Assembly: GCF_002778275.1 (NCBI RefSeq)
Contig: NZ_NESG01000006.1
Location: 1 to 64,000 of the forward strand
Length of the DNA stretch: 64,000 nucleotides
Direction: 5' to 3'
Source of the DNA: Limnohabitans sp. G3-2
GTDB lineage: Bacteria; Pseudomonadota; Gammaproteobacteria; Burkholderiales; Burkholderiaceae_C
Part shown: one piece after another, positions 20,398 to 28,151 of the stretch
Layout: each line of letters starts with the position of its first letter
Position numbering within the stretch: the first letter of the stretch is position 1
Position numbers and translations under genes: made by a program
The notes under the pieces: model-generated
Database searches by the model: none
What the model was told of the DNA's origin: nothing
What the model saw: the letters and a program-made list of their open reading frames with translations, nothing else

Positions 20398-20524
20398 GTA
20401 GGTCGGAGCTTCAGCTCCGACGTTGTGCTTCGTCCAATTGCCTGTGTCGGAGCTGAAGCTCCGACCTACGCAGGCAGTTGTGCTTCGTCCACTGTCCTAT
20501 GTCGGTGCTGAAGCTGCGACCTGC
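20398..20524. repeat. REP-like repeat cluster, family B copies 2a-2c
   Basis: Three related palindromic units lie at 20398-20421, 20445-20469 and 20500-20524, the first inverted relative to the other two. The core reads GTAGGTCGGAGCTTCAGC in the first. The spacers before units 2b and 2c share the 15-mer GTTGTGCTTCGTCCA (20422-20436 and 20477-20491). This indicates a roughly 55-bp tandem duplication of spacer plus unit. Confidence 0.8.
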
Positions 20525-20559
20525 GCAAGCATTGGGGGTGTTCATGTCCATGCAAACCC

Positions 20560-20635
20560 GATGAAAGGCCGGGATGGGCGGCCGACGATTTCTGGTACCC
20601 CAGTATGAGGAGGCCGCCCATCCCGGCCTTTCATC
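20560..20635. repeat. Perfect 24-bp inverted repeat
   Basis: Arms at 20560-20583 and 20612-20635 are exactly complementary over 24 bp and start GATGAAAGGCCGGGATGG. The 28-nt loop contains a small inner stem (CTGG-TACC-CCAG). It is unrelated in sequence to families A and B. No T-tract follows on either side, so it is not a standard terminator. It lies downstream of the acyl-CoA dehydrogenase stop. Confidence 0.85.
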
Positions 20636-20670
20636 TTGCGCAAATACACAGCACGCAAGCAGACCCCTGA

Positions 20671-21831
20671 TCAGCGGTTCACATCAAACAGCACGGCGCC
20701 TTTTTTCATCGCACTTTTCGCGATCACCCCTCGGTGGATCTCGCTGGTGCCGTCGTAGATGCGGTAAATGCGGGCGTCGCGGTAATAGCGCTCGATGGAC
20801 AGCTCCTTGCAAAAGCCCATGCCGCCAAACACCTGCACCGCGCAGTCCACCACGCGGCCCAAAGTTTCTGCGGCGTGCACCTTGACCATGGCGATCTGCT
20901 CGCGCGCGTCCATGCCTTGGTCCAGCATCCAGGCGGCGTGGTAGACCATCCAGCGGGCGGCGTTGATCTCGATCACGCTGTCGGCGATCATCTGCTGCAC
21001 CATCTGGAAGTCACCGATCTTGCTGCCGAACTGCTGGCGCTCCTGGGCCCAGTTCAGCATCAGCTCGCACACATGCGTGGCCTTGCCCACGGCGCGGGCG
21101 CCCACCTGGGCCAGACGCACCACATTGAGCGCGCCCATGGCCAGCTTGAAGCCTTGGCCCGCTTCGCCCAACAGGGCGGCGTCTTCGAGTTGCACGTTGT
21201 CAAAAAACAATTCCAGGTGCGGCGTGCCGCGCAGGCCCATCATTTTTTGGTCTTTGCCCACGGTGAAACCGGCCAGGCCTTTGTCGACCATGAACATGGA
21301 GATTTCTTTCTCGCCGGTCTTGGCCGACACCAAAAAGAAGTCGCTCCACTCGCCATCGCTGATGAAGTGCTTGGAGCCGTTCAGGACCCAACCTTGTGCG
21401 TTTTTCTTGGCGTTGGTTTTGATGCCTGCGGCGTCCGAGCCCGCGCCGGGTTCGGTGATGGTGATGGCGCAGGTGCGTGTGCCCGCCACAGAGGGTTTGA
21501 GCCAGCGCTCGATTTGCTCGCCCTTGCAGTGCAGCAGGGGTTCGTACACATTGCCAAAGGCGCGGCGGATCAGGATGTCGGTGGTGTGGCCGAACTGCTC
21601 TTCGCACAGGATGCGGTCCATGTTGGACAGGCCGCCACCGCCCAGCGCTGTGGGCATGTTCATGCCGTACAAGCCCAGGGCCTTGGCTTTGTCGTGGATG
21701 GCCTGTGCTTTGCTGTTGTCCAAAAAGCCTTGGTTCTCGACCTCGTCTTCGAGGGGCTGCAGTTCTTCGGCGATGAAACGGCGCACCGTTTCGATCATCA
21801 TTTTTTGTTCGTCGTTGAGGGAAAAGTCCAT
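20671..21831 (-). CDS. Acyl-CoA dehydrogenase
   Basis: This is an FAD-dependent acyl-CoA dehydrogenase of 386 residues, from the ATG at 21831 with AAGGAA upstream. CAITITEPGAGSDAAG and WVLNGSKHFISDG are the flavin and substrate motifs, and QVFGGMGFCKELSIERYYRDARI is the conserved C-terminal helix pair. The position that holds the catalytic glutamate in short- and medium-chain enzymes (YEGT) is aspartate here (IYDGTSEI, about residue 360). The base may therefore be elsewhere, as in isovaleryl-CoA dehydrogenase, or the reaction may be reductive. Substrate unknown. Confidence 0.9.
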   Translation of the reverse strand: MDFSLNDEQKMMIETVRRFIAEELQPLEDEVENQGFLDNSKAQAIHDKAKALGLYGMNMPTALGGGGLSNMDRILCEEQFGHTTDILIRRAFGNVYEPLLHCKGEQIERWLKPSVAGTRTCAITITEPGAGSDAAGIKTNAKKNAQGWVLNGSKHFISDGEWSDFFLVSAKTGEKEISMFMVDKGLAGFTVGKDQKMMGLRGTPHLELFFDNVQLEDAALLGEAGQGFKLAMGALNVVRLAQVGARAVGKATHVCELMLNWAQERQQFGSKIGDFQMVQQMIADSVIEINAARWMVYHAAWMLDQGMDAREQIAMVKVHAAETLGRVVDCAVQVFGGMGFCKELSIERYYRDARIYRIYDGTSEIHRGVIAKSAMKKGAVLFDVNR

Positions 21832-21896
21832 GGTGATTCCTTGGTGTTTTTTGTGCGTCATGCTGGACTTGCTCCGGCATTCAGATTTTCATTTGT

Positions 21897-22014
21897 GCAG
21901 GTCGGCGCTTCAGCGCCGACACCCTGCGCCGCCGATGCTTGTCGGGGCTAAAGCCACCGACCTACAGGAGCAGTGCGCCAGTGATGCATGTCGGGGCTAA
22001 AGCCACCGACCTAC
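21897..22014. repeat. REP-like repeat cluster, family B copies 3a-3c
   Basis: Units lie at 21897-21921, 21940-21965 and 21989-22014. The last two are near-identical direct copies beginning TGTCGGGGCTAAAGCC, and the first is inverted. They fill much of the 277-bp spacer between the isomerase-like gene and the acyl-CoA dehydrogenase. No gene is seen in the remainder. Confidence 0.8.
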
Positions 22015-22108
22015 CGCAGCAGACGGCGCTTTTCAAGCGCTGCTGAACCAACGTGCGCCAAAGAAGAAGGGCAGGCGGGAGAGTTGTTCAAAAGGGGTGG
22101 GCATCGCT

Positions 22109-22918
22109 TCAGACTTCCACAAACGGGCGGCTCTTGGCCAGACATTCGGCGGCCCAGTCTTGGACCGAGGTGTGGGCTTCGCGGCCCAGGTTCACCACCT
22201 CCACGCTCACGGGCAGGTCGGCAGGCAGGGCCTTGAAAATGCCTTGCACATCGATGGTGCCGTCGCCGGGCAAAAGACGTTCACAGCGGGCGGTGTGGAC
22301 CATTTGCTCGGTCGTGAAATGCAAACCAGCCTCTGCATCGCAAATTTGCGCATAGTGGAGCCACTCACGCGGGATGGCGCGGATGTCTTCGAGTGTGGTG
22401 CGCGAGCGCCCCACGTGCAGCGCATCGACCAAGATGCCTGCATTGGCGGGGCTGCCAGCGCCTTGGACAATGCGCAGCGCCGCGTTGGCGTCTTTCACCG
22501 CCGTCCAGGGCATGAACTCCAAGTCGGCCGTCATGCCAAAAGGTTTCATGACTTCACACAGGCGGGCGTAGTGCTCGGTCAGGCGGGCTTCGTGCGTGTC
22601 GTCCCCGGCCACCAAAATGGCCTTGGCCTTCAGGGCCGCGCCCACGTCGTACAGCGCATCCCAGGTGTGCGGATCGAACTGCTCGCCGATGCGGATGATC
22701 TCCAGATCGAACACGCCCACGCCCGTGTCGGCTTGTGCCGCCAAGGTCTCGCGCAGCGCTGCTGGCTGGCCCAGCAGGTGCTGCTGCGGCGCGCCAGCGG
22801 CGTTGGGCCACAGGCGCAGACCGACAAAGCTGTAGCCCGTTTGCGCGGCCACCCGGATGGCTTCGGCCGGGGTGCAACGGTGTGAACTCAGGTAGGCGAG
22901 GGAGTAGGTGCGGGTCAT
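22109..22918 (-). CDS. Sugar phosphate isomerase/epimerase-like TIM-barrel protein (AP endonuclease 2 family)
   Basis: This 269-residue protein has an IolE/xylose-isomerase-like TIM barrel. It starts MTRTYSLAYLSSHRCTPAEAI, and probable metal ligands are an E in ADLEFMPWTAV, a D-H pair in ILVDALHVGRS, an H in WLHYAQICDAE and a late E in VSVEVVNLG. 3-Dehydroshikimate dehydratases, inosose dehydratases and hydroxypyruvate isomerases share this fold. It follows the KstD-NIPSNAP gene by 5 bp. A dehydratase or isomerase for a cyclic polyol-acid is the best inference. Confidence 0.82.
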   Translation of the reverse strand: MTRTYSLAYLSSHRCTPAEAIRVAAQTGYSFVGLRLWPNAAGAPQQHLLGQPAALRETLAAQADTGVGVFDLEIIRIGEQFDPHTWDALYDVGAALKAKAILVAGDDTHEARLTEHYARLCEVMKPFGMTADLEFMPWTAVKDANAALRIVQGAGSPANAGILVDALHVGRSRTTLEDIRAIPREWLHYAQICDAEAGLHFTTEQMVHTARCERLLPGDGTIDVQGIFKALPADLPVSVEVVNLGREAHTSVQDWAAECLAKSRPFVEV

Positions 22919-22923
22919 GGGTG

Positions 22924-25332
22924 TTATTTCAAAGGCGACACGGCCGTGGGCATGGCGATGGTCGAGACCATGTTCGTCGTCAAGTGCGCGGGACCGCCTT
23001 TGGGCGGCCAGATGCCTTGGGCCACGGCTTCGGCGCGGATCTGGCTGCGGGCGTTCAGGCTGTCGTAGGCCCAGATGTTGGTGAAGCGCAGCGGCCCGTC
23101 CAGTGCCACCATGGCCACCACGCAAGGCGAGAGCTTGTCGCGTGCCGGCACGTACTGTTCCCACAGGTCGATGGTGGGCTGCACGCCACCGGTTCGGATG
23201 CCGTAGGTGCGGATCTCGTAGACCGGGCCGGTGATGCCGCTTTCCGCGCTGGGTCGCACCGGCTTCATCCAGGGAAAGCCTTTGTAGCTGTGTTGCTCCA
23301 GCGACTGGAAGATTTCGCCGCAGCCGAACGGGCTGGCGCTTTGCTGGGTGCGCTCGCGTTCGGCCTGCAAGGCCTCGAGCGTGGCAAAGCCGCGCAGCAC
23401 GGTCATTTGGTTGAGCACGCCGATGTCGCTGAACCAGCAGCCCAGCAGTTCGCCCTGGGCCTCAGGTGCCGTGGCGAAGGCTTGCACCTGGGTGGCGGCT
23501 TGGCCTGCGGTGCCAAAAGGCAGGGTCATGGTGGCAAGTTCGTAGTACATGGTTGGGGCTTTCGAGGGGGGGCTTGACGTGTGGGGGATCGGGTATTCGC
23601 AGGTGGCCGCTGGATCGCGGCCTGCGGCGTGGTGGGCGGCGATGAAGCCAAAGGTCATGGCTGGCCCCAGCGTGATGCCGCCGGCAGGGTAGTGGCCGCC
23701 CATCATGCTGCTCAGGTCATTGCCACCGGCATACAGACCGGGGATGGCTTGGCCTTGGGCGTCGGTGACTTGGGCGTGGTCGTTCACACGCAAACCGGCG
23801 AAGGTGCCCAAGCTGCCCATGACGACTTTCACGGCATAAAACGGGCCGCGTTCGATGGGTCCCATGCAGGGGTTGCGCAGGCCGCGCCGTGTGGCGTTGA
23901 TGGCGTCCCCTTGAATGCGGTTGTAGGGTGTTTCGCCTTTGCCAAAGTCGCGGTCTTGGCCGTCTTGGGCCATGGCGTTGTAGCGCTGCACCGTGGCTTG
24001 CAGGCTTGGGGCGGTTATGCCGCAAGCGTCGGCCAATGCTTTCAAGGTTTGACCGCGTTTCAGGTAGCCGTTGGCCAGCCAAGGGCCCAGCGGCATGGGG
24101 GCCGGCTTGACCGCGCCCAGGCCGTAGTCGCGCAGAAACACGTGGTCGCACACCAGCCAAGCCTCGGGCGGCTGACCGGCCGGTGTGGCGGCCAGCAGGT
24201 CTTGCATGAAGTCGTGGTACGAGTTGGCCTCGTTGCCAAAGCGCAGGCCTTGCGCCGTGACGGCGATCAGGCCAGGTTTGGCGCGTTCGATCAGGTGCGG
24301 GAAATGCGCCACGCTGCCGTCCTGGCGGGGCACCAAGGACACGGGGGCCAGCGCCGCCGCTTGCACCAAATCATTCGCCACCACGCCGCCTGCGGACTCG
24401 CCCAAGCGCAGGCCGTCGCCCGTGTTGCCGCGGTGGCCAGCCGACCAGTGCTCATGGCCCGTGGGGGCATGCGGCAGCAGTTGCTGTTTGCGCACCGGGT
24501 CGTGTGGAAAGCCGCCGGTGGCCAGCACCACGCCGCAGCGGGCGTGCAGGTGCACTTCGCCCTCGGGTGTGTGGACCACGGCACCCGTCACGCGGCCTTC
24601 GCTTTGCAGCAAACGCACAGCGGGGCTGTTCAGGCGAATGGGAACGCCCAGATCCATGGCCGATTGGGCCAGAGCGCCAACCAAGGCATTGCCATTGACC
24701 AGGTGCGTGCCGCGTCGGTGCAGCAGCAGGTCACGCCCGTGGCGCAGCAGCCGTTGGGCGACATGCCAGAACGATGCAGGCTGGTGCAGCGCGTTCAAAA
24801 AATGCCGCAGATCAGCCCCCGAGGCGATGCCCATGCCCCACAGCGTGGTCTCGTGCAGCGGGGGCTTGAGCTCGTGCAGGCGATTGCCCAGTTGGCGGCC
24901 ATCAAAAGGGGCCGCGCAAATCGAGCGGCCACCCAGCGCCGCATCGGGGGTGAGGCCGTGAAAGTCTGGAATGGCGTTGCCATCGATGAACTGCAGCGCG
25001 GTGTGGCGGCGAAAGAACTCGACCATACGCGGGCCGTTGTTCAGGAAGGCCAGTGCGCGGGACTCGTCGAATTGCTCACCCAGTTCGCGGCGCAGGTAGG
25101 ACAGCGGTTTTTCAATGCGCTCCAGCAGCCCCGCTTCGACCGCCAGCGGGTTGCGCGGCACCCACATCCAGCCGCCGGACCAAGCCGTGGTGCCGCCGAA
25201 TTGCGCGTCTTTCTCGACCACGATGACTTTCAGGCCCAAGTGCGCCGCCGTGACGGCGGCCGACAGCGCGCCCGCGCCCGAGCCCACCACCAGCAGGTCG
25301 CAGTGTTCGGTGGCAGCTTGTGCAGCGTTCAT
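22924..25332 (-). CDS. KstD-like FAD dehydrogenase fused in frame to a NIPSNAP protein
   Basis: This is an 802-residue composite. Residues 1-575 are a flavoprotein of the 3-ketosteroid dehydrogenase/fumarate reductase type. They carry VVGSGAGALSAAVTA, the KstD signature GGTTAWSGG, and a C-terminal FAD segment GLYAGGNDLSSMMGG. From M595 the chain continues as two NIPSNAP repeats (MYYELATMTLPFG and VYEIRTYGIRTGG), a ferredoxin-like fold. The junction is a proline/serine linker encoded over a C7 run at 23566-23572. One base fewer would end the flavoprotein at a TGA just inside the NIPSNAP frame and give two genes. The chosen ATG at 25332 leaves 13 bp to the iclR stop. A paralogue lies at 28152. 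Confidence 0.85.
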   Translation of the reverse strand: MNAAQAATEHCDLLVVGSGAGALSAAVTAAHLGLKVIVVEKDAQFGGTTAWSGGWMWVPRNPLAVEAGLLERIEKPLSYLRRELGEQFDESRALAFLNNGPRMVEFFRRHTALQFIDGNAIPDFHGLTPDAALGGRSICAAPFDGRQLGNRLHELKPPLHETTLWGMGIASGADLRHFLNALHQPASFWHVAQRLLRHGRDLLLHRRGTHLVNGNALVGALAQSAMDLGVPIRLNSPAVRLLQSEGRVTGAVVHTPEGEVHLHARCGVVLATGGFPHDPVRKQQLLPHAPTGHEHWSAGHRGNTGDGLRLGESAGGVVANDLVQAAALAPVSLVPRQDGSVAHFPHLIERAKPGLIAVTAQGLRFGNEANSYHDFMQDLLAATPAGQPPEAWLVCDHVFLRDYGLGAVKPAPMPLGPWLANGYLKRGQTLKALADACGITAPSLQATVQRYNAMAQDGQDRDFGKGETPYNRIQGDAINATRRGLRNPCMGPIERGPFYAVKVVMGSLGTFAGLRVNDHAQVTDAQGQAIPGLYAGGNDLSSMMGGHYPAGGITLGPAMTFGFIAAHHAAGRDPAATCEYPIPHTSSPPSKAPTMYYELATMTLPFGTAGQAATQVQAFATAPEAQGELLGCWFSDIGVLNQMTVLRGFATLEALQAERERTQQSASPFGCGEIFQSLEQHSYKGFPWMKPVRPSAESGITGPVYEIRTYGIRTGGVQPTIDLWEQYVPARDKLSPCVVAMVALDGPLRFTNIWAYDSLNARSQIRAEAVAQGIWPPKGGPAHLTTNMVSTIAMPTAVSPLK

Positions 25333-25345
25333 CGGCGGGCTCGCA

Positions 25346-26179
25346 TCACAGCGCGTAAATCGGTTTGCGCCCATCGGTGGGGGTGGCGCTGCCGGTCTCG
25401 GCCGTGAGACTGAAGAAGGGCGAAGCGCCACTGGAGGCGGCCAGCTGTTGCGCGGTGCTGAGCAACTCGGGCGCCAAGGCTTGCATTTTGTCGGGGGTGA
25501 AGCGCACTGTGGGGCCCGCGATGGTCAGCACACCGAAAGCGGCTTGCCCCGCAAAGCGCACGGGCGCGGACATGGCCGACAGGCCTGCGGTGTAGGTGTC
25601 GGTGGTCAGGCTGTAGCCCCGCTGGCGGGTTTGGGCCACGGCGTCCATCACGGCTTGCAAGCTGGTGGGGGCGTCGGGGCCAAATTGGGCCGGCAGGCCC
25701 AGACCTTGTTTGGCCACCAGGGCCAGGGCCGCGTCATCGCTCATGGTCGACAGCAAGGCCCAGCCCGAGGACGAGCACGACAGTCGCGCGTCGCTGCCCA
25801 TGTCGGGGTCGTAGCGCAAGCCTTGGCGGGCACCTTGGGCGCGCGCCACCCAGGTCAGGCGCTCGCCGTCCACCACCGACAAGCGCACCAGCTCGCCCGA
25901 GACTTCGGCCAAGCGGTTGAGCAGGGGCTGCGCAATGTCGACGATGCCGCTGTTGCTCAGGTAGCTCAGGCCCATGGAGACCAGCTTGGTGGTCAGCAGG
26001 TAGTCGCCGTGGCCGCGTGTCTGGCGCACATAGCCCAGGCGCACCAGATCACTCAGCAGGCGGTGTGTGCCGCTGCGCGGGATGTCCAGCCGATCGGCAA
26101 TCGCCGCCAGCTCCAGGCCTTCGCCGTGTTGCGAGAGCAATTCGAGGATGCTCAAAGTCCGTTCGAGAACGCCGCTCAT
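25346..26179 (-). CDS. IclR-family transcriptional regulator
   Basis: This 277-residue regulator has a winged helix-turn-helix in residues 1-65 (SILELLSQHGEGLELAAIA, DRLDIPRSGTHRLLSDL) and an IclR effector domain in 80-260, with the AFGVLTIAGP strand near the end. Its start overlaps the stop of the Gfo/Idh gene (ATGA), and the KstD-NIPSNAP gene follows 13 bp later, so it sits inside the operon it probably controls. The divergent spacer at 27238-27343 carries a matching palindrome. Confidence 0.9.
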   Translation of the reverse strand: MSGVLERTLSILELLSQHGEGLELAAIADRLDIPRSGTHRLLSDLVRLGYVRQTRGHGDYLLTTKLVSMGLSYLSNSGIVDIAQPLLNRLAEVSGELVRLSVVDGERLTWVARAQGARQGLRYDPDMGSDARLSCSSSGWALLSTMSDDAALALVAKQGLGLPAQFGPDAPTSLQAVMDAVAQTRQRGYSLTTDTYTAGLSAMSAPVRFAGQAAFGVLTIAGPTVRFTPDKMQALAPELLSTAQQLAASSGASPFFSLTAETGSATPTDGRKPIYAL

Positions 26180-27237
26180 GTGGGATTCCTTGAAGCCGTG
26201 AAGGCCGGGCAGGTTTGACGCTGACCGGAGCGTGCCGCTTGCAGCAAAGCCAAAGTGGCTTGCAAAGTGCGCCAGCCGTCTAGGGCCGAGCAGATTGGGG
26301 TTTCGCGCCGCTCGGCCACCGCGCGGAAGTGCCGCAATTGCTGAACGTACACGTCGATCTCGTGCGGGCTGCTTTGTTCGCGGGTCATCTCGCGGTGCCA
26401 ATGGCGTTCTCCGGGGTAGCGCCACAACGCCAAATCGGGCAGCGACAGCGAGCCCTGCGTGCCCGACAAAAAGTGCGACTGCACGTGTTGGCGGGGGTAT
26501 TGGCTTTGCTCGCCGGCACAAAAATCCCAGCACCAGGGCGAGACGGTGGTGTCGGACACCGTCATCACCGCTTGCGTGCCGCCCGCAAACTCCAACAAAG
26601 CCGCGCCGGTGTCTTCGACGTCAAAACCGCGCACCGCGCTGGACAGGCTGCCTTGCACGGCACGCACCTCGCCCAGCAGGTACACCAGCATGTCGATGTC
26701 GTGGATCAGGTTGATCAGCACCGGCCCGCCACCGGCTTGGCGGCGCCAGGCCACATCAAAGTAGGCCTCGGGCTTGTAAACGTTGGCCATCACGTTGGCG
26801 CTGAGCACCTGGCCCAGGCGACCCTCGGCCATGATTTGACGGGCCCTTTGCAAGATCGGGTTGTGACGGCGGTGGTGGCCCACCAGCACGGGCACACCGG
26901 TGCTCTGCTCGATCTGGACCAGCCGCTCGGCAGCGGCCAGCGTGTCGGCCACCGGTTTTTCAATCAGCACCGCGATGCCGCGCGCCATGCAGTCGGCGGC
27001 CACATCCACATGGGTGGGGTTGGGGGTGGCGATCACCACGCCTTGCGGCTGGGTGGCTTGCAGCAGCGCCTGGTGGTTTTCAAAGGTGGGGACGTTGCGC
27101 TCGGCGCACCACTGGCGACCGGCCGTGCCCGGCTCGGCCACGCCCACCAGAGTGAACTCGGGTGTTTTCAGGATCCGTTCGATGTGCGTGCGGCCTATCA
27201 CACCAGCGCCAATCACGGCCAGAGGGAACTTGTGCAT
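26176..27237 (-). CDS. Gfo/Idh/MocA-family oxidoreductase
   Basis: This NAD(P)-dependent dehydrogenase has 353 residues. The Rossmann motif is VIGAGVIGRTH at 8-18, the canonical EKP is at about 94 (VLIEKPVAD), and the catalytic segment is NLIHDIDML near 180. Known substrates are cyclic polyols, sugars and their acids, including inositol, quinate-like and shikimate-like compounds. It is the first gene of a minus-strand operon with iclR, the KstD-NIPSNAP gene and an isomerase-like gene. It diverges from an AroE-like gene, which supports work on an alicyclic acid. Confidence 0.87.
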   Translation of the reverse strand: MHKFPLAVIGAGVIGRTHIERILKTPEFTLVGVAEPGTAGRQWCAERNVPTFENHQALLQATQPQGVVIATPNPTHVDVAADCMARGIAVLIEKPVADTLAAAERLVQIEQSTGVPVLVGHHRRHNPILQRARQIMAEGRLGQVLSANVMANVYKPEAYFDVAWRRQAGGGPVLINLIHDIDMLVYLLGEVRAVQGSLSSAVRGFDVEDTGAALLEFAGGTQAVMTVSDTTVSPWCWDFCAGEQSQYPRQHVQSHFLSGTQGSLSLPDLALWRYPGERHWHREMTREQSSPHEIDVYVQQLRHFRAVAERRETPICSALDGWRTLQATLALLQAARSGQRQTCPAFTASRNPT

Positions 27238-27308
27238 GGTTTGTTTGCGTGTGCAGTGGGGTGCGTCGATGGGGGAGTATATGGATTTTTGGAAATAAAT
27301 TCAAAAGT

Positions 27309-27321
27309 GGAATCGAATTCC
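27309..27321. promoter_or_regulatory. Palindromic operator candidate (GGAAT-N3-ATTCC)
   Basis: A perfect dyad, GGAATCGAATTCC, lies in the 106-bp spacer between divergent genes. It is 22 bp from the AroE-like start and 71 bp from the Gfo/Idh start. A weaker related element (GGAAATAAATTC) precedes it at about 27290-27301. The IclR product of this locus is the likely ligand. Confidence 0.45.
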
Positions 27322-27343
27322 GTTTTTATGTATCATCGCGGCC

Positions 27344-28150
27344 ATGAACCCGACACAGCCTTTGCACCTGGACGGCGCTTCGCGCATCCATTTCATCGTG
27401 GGCGACCCGATTGCCCAGGTCAAATCGCCCTCGGGCGTGAGCCAGGCTTTTCAGGATGCGGGGCTCAATGCGGTGTGCATCCCGGCCCATGTGGCCCCGG
27501 CCGATCTGGCGCGCTGGACGGCGGGTGTGTCGCTGTCCAAAAACGTGGACGGCATCATCGTCACCGTGCCGCACAAGTTCGCTTACTTTGATCTGTGCGC
27601 CACAACCTCGGACCGCGGCGCGTTTTTGAAGTCCATCAACACCTTGCGCCGCAACCCCGATGGCAGCTGGCATGGCGACATGTTCGATGGCCTGGGTTAT
27701 GTGAAAGCCTTGGCGCTCAAGGGCTGCAGCTTGCAGGGCCAAAAAGCTTTGCTGGTGGGCGCAGGCGGGGCCGGTTCGGCCATCGCGTATTCGTTGGTCA
27801 CCGGCGGCGTGCGCGAGCTGGCCATCCACGACGAAGACACGGCCCGGCGCGACGCGCTGGTGCAGCGCTTGGCCGCCTTGGGCCAGTGCACTGTGGTGGC
27901 GGGCAGCAGCGACCCCACAGGGTTTGACATCGCCATCAACGCGACGCCGATCGGCATGAAAGCGGGCGATCCGCATCCGATCGAATCGGCGAAATTCACG
28001 CCCGCCATGTTCGTGGGCTGCGTGATCACCGCGCCTGCCGTGACACCGATGGTCGCCGCTGCGCAGGCGCTGGGGTGCGGCACCCTCACGGGCACGGAGA
28101 TGTTTGCGCAGGTGAAAGACCTGATGGTTGACTTTTTGCTGGGGGCCTGA
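27344..28150 (+). CDS. Shikimate/quinate dehydrogenase-like protein (AroE paralogue 2)
   Basis: This 268-residue protein has the AroE fold. The catalytic lysine K78 (IVTVPHKF), N99 and the aspartate D115 in GDMFDGLGY are present. The first substrate serine is replaced by valine (PIAQVKSP, V26), with S28 retained. The nucleotide motif is GAGGAGSAIA. The GDMFDG motif links it to paralogue 3 at 39875 more than to canonical AroE. It is divergent from the IclR operon and 1 bp ahead of a KstD-like gene, so a catabolic role with a shikimate-like acid is likely. Confidence 0.87.
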   Translation: MNPTQPLHLDGASRIHFIVGDPIAQVKSPSGVSQAFQDAGLNAVCIPAHVAPADLARWTAGVSLSKNVDGIIVTVPHKFAYFDLCATTSDRGAFLKSINTLRRNPDGSWHGDMFDGLGYVKALALKGCSLQGQKALLVGAGGAGSAIAYSLVTGGVRELAIHDEDTARRDALVQRLAALGQCTVVAGSSDPTGFDIAINATPIGMKAGDPHPIESAKFTPAMFVGCVITAPAVTPMVAAAQALGCGTLTGTEMFAQVKDLMVDFLLGA

Positions 28151-28151
28151 G

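Larger units (their letters stand above)
20318..20670. other. 353-bp gene-free stretch made largely of repeats
   Basis: This spacer between the acyl-CoA dehydrogenase and CoA-transferase genes, both minus strand, holds three family B units, a 15-bp direct repeat and a perfect 24-bp inverted repeat. No ORF with coding character or RNA gene was seen. The CoA-transferase promoter or an intercistronic leader must lie within it. Confidence 0.7.

Noticed and set aside
20398-22014. Possible CRISPR array from repeated GTCGG units
   Set aside because: Units are palindromic, in both orientations, irregularly spaced, and there are no cas genes. They fit REP-like repeats.
18956-25407. Plus-strand open frames of 400-600 codons over the CoA-transferase, acyl-CoA dehydrogenase and KstD genes
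   Set aside because: They lie opposite well-supported genes and lack ribosome sites and recognisable domains.
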